Assembly (NCBI GenBank): GCA_013397435.1
Contig: VZRG01001036.1
Coordinates: forward strand, 180,532 to 244,531
Length of the DNA stretch: 64,000 nucleotides
DNA from: Erythrocercus mccallii
Taxonomy: Eukaryota > Chordata > Aves > Passeriformes > Dicruridae
Reading direction: 5' to 3'
The translations under genes and the position numbers were made by a program. The first letter of the stretch is position 1, and every line of letters begins with the position of its first letter. Shown in pieces: positions 25,201 to 37,700 of the stretch. The notes beneath the pieces were generated by a model. The model saw nothing but the letters and a program-made list of their open reading frames with translations, was not told where the DNA came from and did no database searches.

Positions 25201-28200
25201 ATTGCAAATATTAACAACTGCTGGAATTTTAGGTAAGGGTCCAAGAGAAAAGGTTTTGCTCCTTCCTCTGCAGGCAGTGTATAGAGGGGAGGTGCTCCAG
25301 AGTGAGCAGAGGTAGGTCCATCTGCCTGCAGAAGGTTTGGAGACCTCTGGATTCCCCTCTTTCTCCTCTGAGGACAGACTATTCTGATCTGGCTGGTATT
25401 TTCTTGCAGAGAGTACATGGAGAAATACATGGCAGAGAAGGACAACAGTAAAGCCGATATCCTCAGCACTCTCACTGATATTGAAAACAGTGGCTTTGAT
25501 GTGCTGCTTCAACAGCTCTTTGCCCAGCTGAAGGTACCATATCTGTGCCCCACACCCTCCTGCCCCATGGCTCAGCTGATACCAGGGCAGGGCATGTTCT
25601 GCCTGCCTCCTCTCTGTTACTCAAATCTCTGATTCAAAGCAGCCAAGTTCAGAAGGGACAGGAGTGGTCCTAATCCACACTGCTGCTAGAAAACTCCCAC
25701 TAAGCTCTCCTTGAGCTGGTCCTCAAGCCTGCAGACAAAATGGGTGCAGTGACATATGCATGACTGTGCAGGTGAACATATAATCTGCTGATAACATCTG
25801 AGACAAAGGCTGCAGCAAGGAGAGTATTAACCTGCAGCTGTTTACTCTCCACACTGTAGGAAGCCATCACTAATGGCATAAACTGTAATTGCAGAGCTTT
25901 TGGCTTCCCCATAAAGGTGACCTGAAGGGCATTTTTGTATGTTTGGCTTCCTTTTTCTTGGTTTTTTTGACTGTTTATATCTATGTATAACACAGTCTTT
26001 TCAAGATAAGCAATTTTAGTGGAGCAAAAGGAAGCGTAGGAGTCAGGAATGTTCAGCCACAATCTCTGCTGCTTTCTCTGTAGAGCTCTTCAGAAGGCAC
26101 GAGAGAACAGGGGTGTGGTTTTTTTCATTTTCATATTTATTTACTGTGGCTAAGAAAAAATATGATTGAAAACATCTCATAAGGATTCATTTTTTCTCCC
26201 GTTGGTTCCATAATTCTTTAATCAGACAAGACAGTGAGAAAAAAAAGCAGAAATAATAAAACACCCCCAATATGAACCTTTCAAGCCTTTGGTCTTCTTT
26301 ACCATGAGGAACCAACAAGGGGACACGACCCCTTGTTCCCCTGTCCCTGTAAGGCATCACCACACACCCCTGCACAGGACTACACATCATGGTCTCGCTA
26401 CATGGGATACTCTACACCTACACTCTACTTTACACTCTACATTTGTAGCAATGACAAATATACATGTGCATAGAATTTGTTTGAGGTAACCGAGCAGATT
26501 TTCCTTTTTTTCAGCCAATGTTCAAGAAGTTTACAGAGAACAAGTGGGAATCCAGCAGTGAAATTATGAATGAGATCATTAAAACCACCAGCAAACATAT
26601 TTCAGACTTCCAGACCTTAAAGGACCCATTTTACCATGTAAGTCTGAAGGAAATATTGGAGGGATTCTGGGGTGCTGAGGCTGCATTTTCAGCTCTGATT
26701 CTCTGTGGCTTGAGTTGCCTTGACCTCTGGTGAGCTGGCTTGGCATCGGGAAGCCTCTCAGGCAGGGTTTCCATCAGCATGCAGTTTACCCAGATTAGGC
26801 ACATAAATCTCATCCTCCTCTGACAGAAGCAGACTCCTGCAGCTCTGCTGCACTGTTTGCAGAGCAAACCACCCCTGATGTAGAGAAAGTGCTTTAGAGA
26901 CCACCCAACAACACATGGCTTTATTTACAGATGTGGCTTAGCAATCTTGAAACAAAAATGCTGTTGCACTGTGGTTCAATCTCATTGCTCCTTTGATTGC
27001 CTTAGGGACTGGAGGAGGTGGGTGCAACTGGAAAAAATCCCAGAGAACTGAGCCAGAACCACATCCTCACTGGTGCTGGACCATATATGAAATAACATCA
27101 TATAAGACAATATTTGATTTCCTGCCTTTGCCTTTTTAGTGGCTGAGACAAATGATGATGTTTTATGTGTTAGAGAGAGGAACAGGAAAAGCAGCATGAA
27201 TTCCTGTTTCTCTGGAATACTGTTACTCCTCTAGCATATGGAGATCTTTTCTGCGCTTTAAACTCTTCCCAGAAGGAAACAACATTTGGAAATTCCCATA
27301 CTATTAGAGCACAAAGAAATTCCCAGCATCTAGGATGTGGTGTAACCAGTCTTGGGAGGTTGGAAACTAGGGTTGTTCCTGCTGTGTAATCAGCAGCAGG
27401 CATTGATGGGGCATGTCTCACAGCACCCGGGCTGGTTTTGTCATCCATCCACACACAGGGTTTGTTCTGTCCCCATGCAAAGGAGAGATGGATGATGATT
27501 CCCTTCTCTCCTTCCCACCAGGCTATTGTTGAGAAAATCCATGCCCGTTTGGTTAAAGAGTATATTGTGAGGCTGCTGAAGAGGAAGGTCAGCCTGAAAA
27601 CTCCAGCACAGCAGCAAACTCTGGCCCAACACATCTCCAAGAATGCTGCTGACCTGGAAGCCTTCTGCACCAGCAATGTACGTGAGTGCTTGCCACCAAC
27701 ACGTCAGCACAGGGCACAGACACACTGAAAAACAGGAAAATAATTCTGGGAACTTTGGTTAACCTTTTCAACTCAGCTTAATTTCCTGAAAGGCAGGATC
27801 TTAGGCAGAAGAGGTCTCTAAGTGCCTGTAAACAGAAAGACTCCCCTGTCAGCAGCCTGCCCTTCCCTGCTTGGAGAGACAAAGGAGGATGAAATCCTCC
27901 CTTGAAAACTGATGAAATCCTCCTTTGGCCCATACTCAGTTTCCTTTTGAAGGTTTAAATTAATAGGGTCAGAAAACTTAGACAGTCTTTTCCGGTTTCA
28001 GTACAGTGTCTATGGTGTCTTGGTTTCCTCTCACCCTTGATTTTCCCCACACTGCAGCTTTTAGGTCAGCCAGGGGCTAAAGGAGGCAGTGTGGGGTCTG
28101 TAGTATCAAAGAATTTATTCAGGAGAGCCACAGCTGGAACACCCCTCTCTGTGTATTGAGATCATCTCCCTCCTTCCATGCCTCTAATTTGGCCTGCAAA

Positions 28201-29448
28201 AAAACCAAACAGCTAAGCCAAAACCTGCCCTCCACCACCCCATGCAAATTTGACTGGAGAAGGAGCAAGTCTGAGTTTCACATAGAGTGGGTAGGAGGTC
28301 AGGCAGCTGCACCTTGGAAATTCCAATGGCCAGGAAAAAGCTCCAGTTGGGGCTTCTACCTGACTTTGGCAATACCTGGAGATGCTGAAGGCAGGCTTGT
28401 GTTTTGAGCTGGGGCAGAGCAGCACGTGGCAGTGACTTACCTGGCCCATCAGACTTTGTACACACACCAGGCCATGCAGAAACCCCAGGAAAGGAAGTGA
28501 GCAGAGAGAATCTGCTGAGGTGGATGTGGAAGTCTCAGTCTTAGGGCAAACCACACACCACTTATGTAAGAGGATTAAAAAACCATCACAAAGCTAATCC
28601 AGTTTTTCCAAGGCTGCCTCAGGCAGAAACAGCACTGAAAACAATGAAACACCTAAAATCACTGATGTCCTTTCCACTTGCCAGGAAACAGCCTCAGGAG
28701 GCAGCTCCTGGGGTGGGGGGTGGTTTGCATCCCCATGATGTCCTGCAACCACTTTCTCTTCTCACAGGGATCTCAAGCCACATGGCTGAATTCAGCACTC
28801 CCCAAACTGGCTGAAATAATCCGACTTCAGGATTTAGGTGCTATTAAAATTGAAGTTGCAACACTCGCCACAACATACCCAGACATCCGGTAAGAGATGC
28901 TGAAACAAATTTGCTAATACTCATAAGGAATTTTAATTGAGCCAGAAAGCAGTCAAAATGAATATAGGTGAGGTTCATATAACCTGAGCCTATAAACCTG
29001 GGTGGGAGCTGCCTTCCAGGGTGTGGCAACCCCAGTCATATCAGAAAGCAAAGGAAGATATGAATAAAAGCCTATTGATATATTTCAAATTCTGGCCTGA
29101 TTTTCTGCTTTACCTTGGAAATTCCTTTCCCTATCCCAAACATCCCAGGACAGTGCAGGGTCTTGCGCAGGACTGCCAGATGCTGAGCTGGCACCCACAG
29201 GGAACGTCAGCATGCACCACATGGTGGGAGCCACATCCTGGTGCAATGACCCTGACACGTGGAGGTGTGTGGGAGAAAATAAGACCTGCCTGTTTCTTTT
29301 CCACAGCAAAAGGCACCTGGAAGCATTCCTGCACATCAAAGCCAATTTGTCACGCAGTGAACTCAAAAGCATCCTGGGCTACTTGGCGGACAGCACAGCA
29401 TCCACACAGCCCAGGGCCCCGCTCTTCTCCAACATAAATGTGTCCTAG
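18887..29448 (+). CDS. TNFAIP2: TNFAIP2 (M-Sec), SEC6-family protein, 11 coding exons
   Basis: Coding exons: 18887-19226, 20848-21475, 22770-22884, 24102-24227, 24946-25046, 25134-25232, 25410-25533, 26515-26637, 27522-27677, 28768-28889 and 29307-29448. All junctions are GT-AG and all phases match, giving 691 residues (human 654). Residues 1-89 are acidic, Ser-rich and poorly conserved; 90-113 form a basic, amphipathic stretch (KGMLKSAFKIVKKTK); about 114-691 is the helical SEC6-like domain. Family marks include GKTMKEDL, LPAFLRSY, ANINNC, LVKEYIVRLL, LAEIIRLQD and AIKIEVATLATTYPD, nearly identical to mammalian TNFAIP2. Known for the family: the protein binds phosphoinositides through its basic N-terminal region, cooperates with RalA and the exocyst, and drives tunnelling nanotubes; it is induced by TNF and retinoic acid. 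The start is chosen because exon 1 is closed in frame; the context is aaaATG. Confidence 0.96.
19785..20420 (-). repeat. Old CR1/L3-type LINE remnant in intron 2
   Basis: A highly decayed antisense match, best around 20100-20160 (tgaactttgtgcaatcagcag), which recalls the L3/CR1 text about 'nucleotide-level' 3' ORF2 sequence in reverse. The boundaries are approximate. A T run at 19751-19764 sits just upstream. Confidence 0.4.
20848..21475 (+). CDS. TNFAIP2: TNFAIP2 exon 3, large SEC6-domain exon
   Basis: The acceptor tttcaCCAG|TC supplies two bases that join the single G of exon 2 to form Val114. The exon runs to CCAAA|GTAAGT. At 628 nt it is the largest coding exon. It encodes the N-terminal helical bundle, with a family-typical RPRKWKELW segment, the MGKTMKEDL motif and LLLSWVHNFYP at the end. 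Confidence 0.95.
22770..22884 (+). CDS. TNFAIP2: TNFAIP2 exon 4
   Basis: The acceptor is TTCATTCCAG|A and the donor GAAGAG|GTAAGA. The exon is 115 nt and ends in phase 0. It encodes LGSLLPSSLSKELENKYLDS, matching the LGSLLPP stretch of mammalian TNFAIP2. Confidence 0.93.
24102..24227 (+). CDS. TNFAIP2: TNFAIP2 exon 5
   Basis: Bounded by CCCTGAAG|GTT and ATCCAG|GTAATC. It is 126 nt, exactly 42 codons, phase 0 at both ends. It contains the conserved 'L...I.RW' pattern followed by HFQSELLGIFVIQ. Confidence 0.92.
24946..25046 (+). CDS. TNFAIP2: TNFAIP2 exon 6
   Basis: Bounded by TTTGATAG|AGT and AGGAG|GTGAGG, 101 nt. It encodes the SSQKRAEDISKAV segment and ends in LPAFLR, a strongly conserved family sequence. 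Confidence 0.94.
25134..25232 (+). CDS. TNFAIP2: TNFAIP2 exon 7
   Basis: The acceptor is CGCCTCTAG|C and the donor TTTTAG|GTAAGG, 99 nt. Intron 6 between it and exon 6 is only 87 bp. It encodes SYRDAFEDFKEK and LIANINNCWNF; the ANINNC core is shared with mammalian TNFAIP2. Confidence 0.95.
25410..25533 (+). CDS. TNFAIP2: TNFAIP2 exon 8
   Basis: The acceptor is TTCTTGCAG|A and the donor CTGAAG|GTACCA, 124 nt, ending in phase 0. It encodes a charged stretch and then SGFDVLLQQLFAQLK, equivalent to the HGFDTLLQ segment of human TNFAIP2. Confidence 0.95.
26515..26637 (+). CDS. TNFAIP2: TNFAIP2 exon 9
   Basis: The acceptor is CTTTTTTTCAG|CCA and the donor TACCAT|GTAAGT. It is 123 nt, 41 codons, phase 0 at both ends. 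It starts PMFKKFTENKW, matching the PLFKRFTHTRW stretch in human. Confidence 0.95.
27522..27677 (+). CDS. TNFAIP2: TNFAIP2 exon 10
   Basis: The acceptor is CTTCCCACCAG|GCT and the donor AGCAAT|GTACGT, 156 nt, 52 codons, phase 0. It contains HARLVKEYIVRLLKRKV and ends EAFCTSN. Length and phase are identical to the minus-strand paralogue exon at 62042-62197. Confidence 0.96.
28768..28889 (+). CDS. TNFAIP2: TNFAIP2 exon 11
   Basis: The acceptor is TTCTCACAG|GGA and the donor ATCCG|GTAAGA, 122 nt. It encodes ATWLNSALPKLAEIIRLQD and the following IKIEVATLATTYPDI, the best conserved part of the protein. The matching minus-strand paralogue exon (58929-59050) is also 122 nt. Confidence 0.97.
29307..29448 (+). 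CDS. TNFAIP2: TNFAIP2 exon 12, coding part (stop codon)
   Basis: The acceptor TTTTCCACAG|C completes Arg, followed by KRHLEAFLHIKANLS and a C-terminus ending PLFSNINVS. TAG is at 29446-29448. The C-terminal APLFSNI pattern matches the PLFSLI end of human TNFAIP2. Confidence 0.97.
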
Positions 29449-30770
29449 ACCAAGGCATGCCTTGGCACTGCCCTGTGCTGGACTGTGGACTGAGCTGGGG
29501 ATGGAGACTGTCCTCTGGAGTGATGCACGGCACACACTGCCACCTTTTCCTGTGGAAAGTGCTTTGTCCCAGTCTGGTGCTCAGCATCTCTGTGGGAATT
29601 ATCGTCCTCCATGTGGGGCTGGGTGCAGGGTGCACCCATGGGAGGTGCAGTGCCCATAAGAACCAGGGCTTCTCCTCACACCAATCATGGACTCCCCCTG
29701 AGGTCTCCTTGGTGTCACCACATTCTCTGCCTGGACACTGCCCTGGTGCGCTGAACTCCATCTACCTCTCAGGGTGCCACAAAGGCCACATCACAGACCA
29801 AGCAGGCACCATCTGTGTAGCTTTTTGTCTTCTAAGGAAATTAAGGGAAACAAAAACTGGAACAAAATTAAGAGATGTTGGAAAAGTCCCATGTGAGCGT
29901 GCTTGCAATCCGTCTGCCTTCCTCAGAGCCAGGCAGGGCAGCTGTGTTGGTCTAGTGGGAGAGGCATGAGGTTCATGGTAAGGAGGAGCTGCAGCTCAGC
30001 CATGGCAGGGCTCCTGCCAGCCCCTTTGGAGCAGCTGCCTGCTCTGACCCAGGGCAGCAGCACTGCCCAGGGCCTTGGGGTTTCCAGTGAAGAACTGGCC
30101 CCGGAGAGCATGTGCTTCCTCCACCTCTGTGAGGTGAGAGCACCTGGGCCCCTGGCAGCCAGCCCCTCTGCAGTGACCCCATCCAGTGCATCTGCACGGA
30201 GGGACTCCTGCTAACAGAGGCTGGGAGCAAGCTGCCTATTGCAATGGATTGTGTGGGCTAAGCCACCATCTAGTAAGCACTTTGGATATTACTGAAGTCC
30301 TCCTTATCAAAGAGAGGACTTTTCCAGACCCCATTAACAACATGGGCTTTGAATAAGGTGTAGAACTGTCTCAAATGATATCAATACATACTGAGCACCC
30401 TGTATGTGTCACCCTTCTCTTGCTCACTTTCCCCTCTTGCTGAGGTATTTATGATGTGAAAACACAAATGGGTCTCTTGTGAAACTGTATTTTTTTTTCT
30501 TACAGCTCAGTTTTTTTGGAACCTAATCACTTGCCAAAATAACACTGTACATTTGGAGACCTTTCCCTTCTGTTTTCCTCTGTTCAAACTTTTGTATCAG
30601 TCTCTGGAAAGTCTGGAAGGAAGATGCCCAATGACTGTGCAAACTATATAATGTATTTATATGTATATGCAGTATATCACAGGTGTATTTTTGCACCCAT
30701 TTTTATTTTTTTCTCAGTTAGAGATACTAATTTACAATATTTATAATAAACAGTATTCAAATATGCTAGA
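29449..30770 (+). other. TNFAIP2 3' UTR
   Basis: About 1.3 kb from the stop codon to a likely cleavage site shortly after the AATAAA at 30745-30750. The last 350 bp are A/T-rich and contain TATTTAT at 30446-30452, 30654-30660 and 30738-30744. Such AU-rich elements usually give short-lived messages, which suits a cytokine-induced gene. Confidence 0.75.
30745..30750 (+). terminator. TNFAIP2 polyadenylation signal
   Basis: A canonical AATAAA about 1.3 kb after the stop, followed by a GT-containing stretch. A second AATAAA at 31716-31721 could define a longer isoform that would include the AT-rich block between them. Confidence 0.7.
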
Positions 30771-31139
30771 GAAGTGACTCATTTATTCTGTCTCTGGCTG
30801 TTGTTTACTGTGTTGCCACAGCTATGTCCTTCAAAGGGCCATTTCTCCCAGCCTGCTCTGGTGAGTATCACCCACTGGTTCCAAGTTGGGGGTCTTGCTG
30901 GACTATAGACAGGCTGGAAAAGCATTGCTGCTGCTCCTGTAAGACATTCACTGAGCATGGTGGGCTGCTCACTAGCAGTGGCCAGTGGCACATGCTCAGA
31001 GGAGTCTTCCACCAAGAGGTCCTATGGCAAAATTGTGCCCTGAGTGAAAAAGAGTGCTTTGGTTTTAGTCTGCTGCCTAGCCACAGGCAGCACAAATCAT
31101 CCTCTCCTTCCCTAAGCACACTCACACAAAACTCATATA

Positions 31140-31730
31140 GACACATGAGTTAAAAAATTATTATTTAAACACTTATCTCAGCTACAGTTTAAAGCCAAAT
31201 GCCAAAGTGATTTCTGACTGTGCTGAACACTCATGACAACTGTCACCTATTGGTAACGTTTTCTTTCCCAATTAGTGAAAGATCATTTTATTGCTATAAA
31301 AATAGATATTTTGATTTAGAGATCTGTTAAAGGCCTACAGAAATGCATCATACAAATGATTGCACTGATCTTTAAAAAAATAAATAATCCAGCTAAGTAA
31401 GTGCCCGAAGGGAAACAGTATCTATTTATATATCGTAATTAGCATGGGTAGGAGAAAATGGTTTTCGTACACATTTCATAAGCCATATGGAAGTGCATTG
31501 TGCAATTCTCTTCATCCTGCTATAAAACCCCAGCTTTCATCTAATGAGCCCAGGAAACTAATATATTTATCTTCCTGTATGACTCGACATTTACAGTGGC
31601 ATTTATTTATAGGTGGCGTGTTACACATAGCCAGGTAGTTTCAGCAGGTTGCACAAACGTCTTCTGATAATAGTGTTAGTTCAATATGATAAATAGCACT
31701 TTTAAAAACTAAGTAAATAAAGTTTTCTGA
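31140..31730. other. AT-rich block, possible conserved non-coding element or extended 3' UTR
   Basis: This stretch is much richer in A/T than its flanks. It contains homeodomain-type TAATTAGC (31436-31443), several TATTTAT words and no repeat signature, and it ends in AATAAA (31716-31721). It could be a distal 3' UTR extension of TNFAIP2 or an enhancer. Only cross-species alignment or RNA data can decide. Confidence 0.35.
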
Positions 31731-34700
31731 GTCCAGCGTGGCTCAATTTCCTTTCTCATGCAACCTCTGCTGATGCTGATGCCTGCCCCTCCTTGGAGGC
31801 AGTGCAGATAGCTGAGATTAAAAAAAATTAGATCAATTTTACAGAACAGTTAGGAAAGCTGGTTCCTGAGCACAGTTGCTGTGGGATTACCAGCTTTCAC
31901 TGTTTGCTATGCTCAGTGTTCCCAGCACATCTGCACACATCAGCCACCACACTGAGCACGGGCTGAGCTCAGACATAACACTCACACAGTCCTGGCTCCT
32001 TACCTATCTATCCCACCTGGCACTTCCATCATTTGACAGAAGACTTGCAATTTGCAATGCAAAAGACGCAAGGACACAAACCACAGCATAGCAGGAGATG
32101 GTCTGAGGCATTACTCCCTCCTCTGCTCCTGCAGGAGCCACCTACGCTGTGCTGAGTCCCCAGGGACACCTGGGGAACCTTTCTGCAGGGGAAGCCAAAA
32201 CCTCAGAGTGCTCATCGGCTCTCCTCAAGTGTGAGTGTGATGGAAAAGAAAAAAGCAAGAATGGTTTGTTAAAGCCTGCTGAGAAACTTTGGGATCTGCT
32301 GACCTGGAAATGAAGGGTTAAGAAGCCAGAATGCCAGCAATTCCTTCCCTTTGAGCCTGGATACTCTCTCTAAAATCCACTGAGAAATGACAGCACTGGA
32401 CTAAAGGCCACAGGATTTACTGATGTGCTGATTTTAAGAGAGACGCACTAGAGCAAAGTGGTTTGGCAGGTGGGCTTTTCCAGGTGGACAGTCCTGGCTT
32501 CAGTGACATGCCTGCGTGACACATTCTCACTTACTAATGGCTGTAAAGCAGGAAATGTATGTACAATTACATCTTCACCAAGGATGCGGCAACGATTTGC
32601 CAACATCCATTTTCAAATCCTGCATTTAGCATAGCTAATATGAACTTTAATAGAAGAAAACCTGGAAACCCCAATCAATGGGAAGAGACCTGAAGCCTGG
32701 CAATGCATGGAGCATCCCAGAGGAAAGGCACACCTTCAGTGAGTGGGACTGCAGAGCCTCCTTCCCAACAGAAATTAGGGCACATAGGCTGCAAGTCCTG
32801 CATCTCCCAGGATGGTTTCACTTGCTGCTCTATCACCTGCCTCCTGCTTGGGTCAAAAGCCAGTACTGGGGACCAAACAGGCAGGAGCACCAGGAAGGAA
32901 GGATATTTTGGGAATGGGCTAGAGGTAAGTGAGCTTGAGTGTGGCTCTAGCAAAATCATGCTTTCCCGTGCTGTAGACTGAAACCCACAAGAGTAATTGC
33001 TGCCTTCCTGCGTGACTTAGAAGAGGATGTGGCCACACCACCACACTGATAACCTTGAAACACAAAATAGCTTTCCTGTAGCCGCAATAATAGAGATGGC
33101 AGCTAATGTCAGGGGATTTCAAGAATTACTCATCAATGCAGGAAACACAGATTTCCACCCTAGCAAAGAAACGAGTCCATAGTGATGGGAAGAGAGGTAA
33201 ATCCCACTTCCTAGGGGGAAAGCAGAGGAAATGCAATCAAGCAGACACACACATTAGGCTGTTAAAGGGGAAAATTAACTGTGTTTTTTTAAAGCAGTGT
33301 GAAGTTTTTAAGGTTACCATGAAGTGAATGTTCACACCTGCTGGGCACCATTTCTCCTTGCTACCAGGGGCTTTCTCCTCTAGAAATCAGGTTTTAAAAA
33401 CCCCTTTTGAACTGACCAGCTTGGAGGCTTCCCTGCAGAGACATTTTCCATCTCTTCTCTGGGTCTTTTCCTCAGGTATTCAGTTCCTTCTTTCCCCTCT
33501 CCACAAATCTCCTGGTATCTCCCAGCACAACCCAATGAGGCCCTGGGCCACATTCTCCCAATTCTCTCAACCTTCCAGCAGATGGGACACACCAGTGCAA
33601 ATTATGTACCAGCGCCCAGAAAAAGCATCATTTGAGATTGAGGAATTCAGTGCTATTTATCCAAGTAGTTTCTATCCAAATAGGATGGAGCACTTGAGCT
33701 GTAATAACTCTCATAATGAACTAATAAAAGAGGAAAACTTATTATTTAGCAGAAAAGCTGAGCTCTCAAAAGTACTCCTCTCAAATGGGAGGAGGTTATA
33801 ACAAGCTCTTAGGTAGAACAATATTGGTCCTGGAGTCTTCAAGAGATTTTGAACCCTATCCCAAAGGCATGAGGCCAACCCTCAAGTCCCACTGGCAAGA
33901 TCAGTGTAGCTGAGAGCTCAACTAAGTGCATGATTTAGAGAAAATAGCAGGATAAAGTTAACAGTGTTATGTCCTAATTAACATACGGCTGTTTGTGCTC
34001 TTTGGTTTCATTGCAGCCCCCTTTACACTACACCAAGGCTGTAAGAAGTGGCAAAAACTTCCCACCTGAGCTGTGGGACAGGGACTGTCATCTTCATGCT
34101 GCTGCACAGCAGAGCCCTTGTCTCAGCCAAGGTCCCATCTTCAACTTCTCTCATTGTGACACAGCCCCTTCCCAATCTGCATGGGGCTTTACAGAACCAA
34201 AAACCTTGGCTGAAGCTACCCACTCCCCCATTCAACATGTGGGGAGTGCCAGAGGCATTTCCAATGCCCCAAGAGAGGCATTCAGCCCAGCAGGATCCTG
34301 GCAGCCACCTGCTTGTGACAAGCTTGTGCAGATACTCCTGGACCACACCAACTTTGAGGCAAGATGTATGTGAAGGAATGTCACCTGAAGAGGTCACACT
34401 GCATCCAGAGGTGTCACTGCTGTCCTGCCTGGACACAGGTGGTTTGCAGAAAGCAGATCTGAGCAGCATTGTGTCCCTCCTCTAGGATGCAATAAGATTC
34501 CTCCTAAGATTTCCTGGAAAAGAGTTACGGAAAAGGGGGAGAGAACTCTTGCACATGCTGTGTGAGATAGACCTGCAGCTGGAGCAGCCTTGGCAGCTTG
34601 CAAAGATATCGCAGGTGAGATCCTCAGGTTAGACCTGGAGCTGGCAAAAATCCCAGCATGAGTAGTAATCCAGATAACCTTAGCTGTATGTCAGTTAGGG

Positions 34701-37700
34701 AAACACAAGAGGCTGCAGAAGGTGGGAGAGCAGCCTGCAAGTATCTGCCCTGCCTCTGGCCATGTTCAAAAAATCTTCTGTAGATCTTTGTTTAACTGTT
34801 CAGCTCAGCATCCCATTCAGATCCATTAAAAATATCACCAAGACTAAAGTATTACTGTGGAATGCATGAACTGCCCAAGCTCCCATTTTTGTTTGATTTC
34901 ATTTCTCTGCGAAGCTTCTCTCAAAGGGCTCAGATTGCATTTACTTGGGGAATATTTTGTCAGATCAGCATGTACAGCATGAAATCAATAGCAGCTTTTG
35001 AAGAAAGACCAGATTTATGCATTGTCCAGAACAACCTCTTCAGCCAACTTTTCTTGGGTGGAAACCACACTTAAGAAAAGAACAAGTTCTACCTTTCTTT
35101 GACCTACCTCAAAATCCTCCCCTCAATGCTCCCTGTAGACCCCAGGAAGAACCTCATCTCTCCATGTAACAGTATCATTGTATAAAAGCCTATTTCTGTA
35201 CAAAATAACACTGCATCTATCCAGATATGATGTTATTCTTTCCAATGTAATTTTCTACTATCTCACATAAACAACTCTATTCTGCAAGCTTCAGCTTATT
35301 ATTCAAAATTATAAATTGCCCATTTTCATACATTTCAATATCGCTTGAATTGAAAAGCAAATTCCTGCTTTCAGTAGTACCTGAGCAATGCTTCCATATT
35401 AATACGCAAATTATCATGAAGAGAATCAACACACAGTAGATTTCTGCAATCTGTTTACCACTCTATACACAGAAATATCCTCTATAGGGGTGCTTTCCAG
35501 GCAGAAATGGAGGCAATACAATCCATAGGTTTTTGAGAGCAGTTAACTGGAGTTGTGATGAATACATAGATAATTTCTTAGTCAAAGGCTCATGAATCAC
35601 ACATGGACACAGTGCCCCCATAGAGAGGCTACTGCCATAACAACGGTTTTTCTTACACTCTGTATCCAGCCTTTTGCCCAGTTTCAGCCCTTCAAAGAAT
35701 AGTTTTCTGGAAATTCAACACTTTTCATCCACAGAAACTGGGGAAATCAGGATATTTGGTTTGGCAACTCAAACTCTTGAAGTCTGGGACCCAAGAGCTG
35801 GTTGTGCTGATGTGTGAAATCCCCTTTCTCTTCCCATGCTCTGCCACAGCATGGGCTTAGGTGACTCCCAGCATGGGTTTTGGTCATATTCCTTCTGCTA
35901 ACTTCCTCTGCAAGGAAAATATCAGAAAATTCAGGCCATAAGAGCTCACAGTGTTGTAAGGGCTTTAACATATTATGACAGAAATGCAAACACCATGCAG
36001 AAGACTCTTCTGTCCTGTCCCAGTCCATGAGCCATCAAGAACATCAGTGTTCCTGATGTGCAGCTCTTGCCTAATGTAAAAAATTACTCAAAACCAGAAA
36101 CTGTGCTATCATCTTATAGTATCTATTGCTACTTCCAAATGGGCAGTCCTGAAAATCTCAGTTCTCTGCATTCTGAAGCTTTTGCTGTACAAACATATAA
36201 AAGGTATTTGCCCAAATGAACAAGGTGGATGTCAATCACTCAGAGGCTGAGGTGGCTGCTCTCTTGAGCCAGTGATGAGCTGTGTGGTCAGTTTTTTAGG
36301 TGTTTCACCTGTGTGTCATCAGGGCAGCCTGTGAGGTCTGGGGCAAGACGTGTTCTTCTTTAGGACAGGCTGAGAAGCCACCAGGGCAGGGGCAATGTCA
36401 CCTCTCCTAGCAGCAGAGCTGTTTGTCAGACAGCTGCTGCAGGAGGAAAGTCTCTGCCTACATGTTTAAGATGGGAAACAACCAGCACTGCAATCAAGTG
36501 GTTGTCCATCTCCTTGATAAGGACAAGTTCCCAGGAAGAGTTCCCAGGAGAAAGGTGATGGACATCCTGGGAGGATGTCAGAGGAGGATGGCTGTGCTGT
36601 GGAAGGGAAGGGTGACCTAGCACCAGCTCCAGGAAGGGAACCCGAAGCTGGTCTCTGAGCAAAGCTCTTTAAATACTGCCTCTGTCAGAGGTTCCTGATG
36701 GACACAAACCACAGCACAGGAGCAGGAAGAGGCAGGAAGCCTCTCTGGTGGAGCATTCGTGCAGGTTGTGACTCTGGCCAGACTTTTGTGCCTTTGTTTC
36801 CATCTCTCATGAGTACAAGCCCATGGAGTTCTCAGGTGCAAGAAGTGATTATGAACACCTGGCTGTGCTTGTGCTCTGAGTTTCACCTGGCTTGGGTGAC
36901 TGCAGCATGAGGTGACTGGGTAGCAATGGGCTATCCCAAACAGACCATGGCATTCCATCTCCAAAGACACAACAAAACCACACTTAAAGGCTGAAGCACT
37001 CTAGCACAGTGGCCCAGCTCCCCCAGCTACTCCTAGCCAAGGACATGACACATGAGGTCAGCAAAGGTGTCTCCTGAGGGCCTGGGTGTGGGTCTCCAGT
37101 AGACAGCATGAGCTGGGGGCAAGTGTCTGGACACAAACAGAGCCACAGGAGGGACATCAGAACTGTGAGCGAAAGTCAGAGAGACACAGTCTTCAAGGTC
37201 AGATGATGACTAGCCTAGGATGTGTGGGTCTATATTTGGCAGTGATGCAATCAGCTGGAAGCATATACTCATTTTCCCTTGAACCACAGGCAACGGCTGC
37301 CAGAGCTCACATGAGCACCGTCAGTGACAGATGATATGTTGTCAGCATTCAGACTTTCTGACTCTCCTATATTTCTGTTCTCTTTAACGCATTTTCTTTT
37401 CTCTTGGAAAAACACAAGTGGAGAATTGTCGCTGTTGCCAGGCTGAAATGACCACAGGAAACTCAGAACTTTGCAGATATCAGAGCAGGGGCCAAAAGGC
37501 CCTGAATTGTTTATTTCATTCTATTATATACTTGTAGAAAGGTGACCGTGGATTGGAGAGTGGAATCCCACCTCTCAACCACACTGGTCAGACAGACAGT
37601 CAATCAACACTCTTCTCCCATCAAGAAGAATGAAAAACGACAGTGTTTACAAAAAAAAAAAATCTCTTGTTTACATGAACAGAGCATGAGAAGTGAAAAC

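Noticed and set aside
24919..25512. A 197-codon minus-strand frame
   Set aside because: It runs antisense through TNFAIP2 exons 6-8 and their introns, with no domain of its own.
33328..33801. A 157-codon + strand frame
   Set aside because: It has no recognisable family, no splice or start context of note and ordinary intergenic composition; a homology search would be needed to revive it.
34023..34469. A 148-codon minus-strand frame and a 145-codon + strand frame over the same bases
   Set aside because: Both are open by chance in GC-richer sequence; neither resembles a known protein or mobile element.
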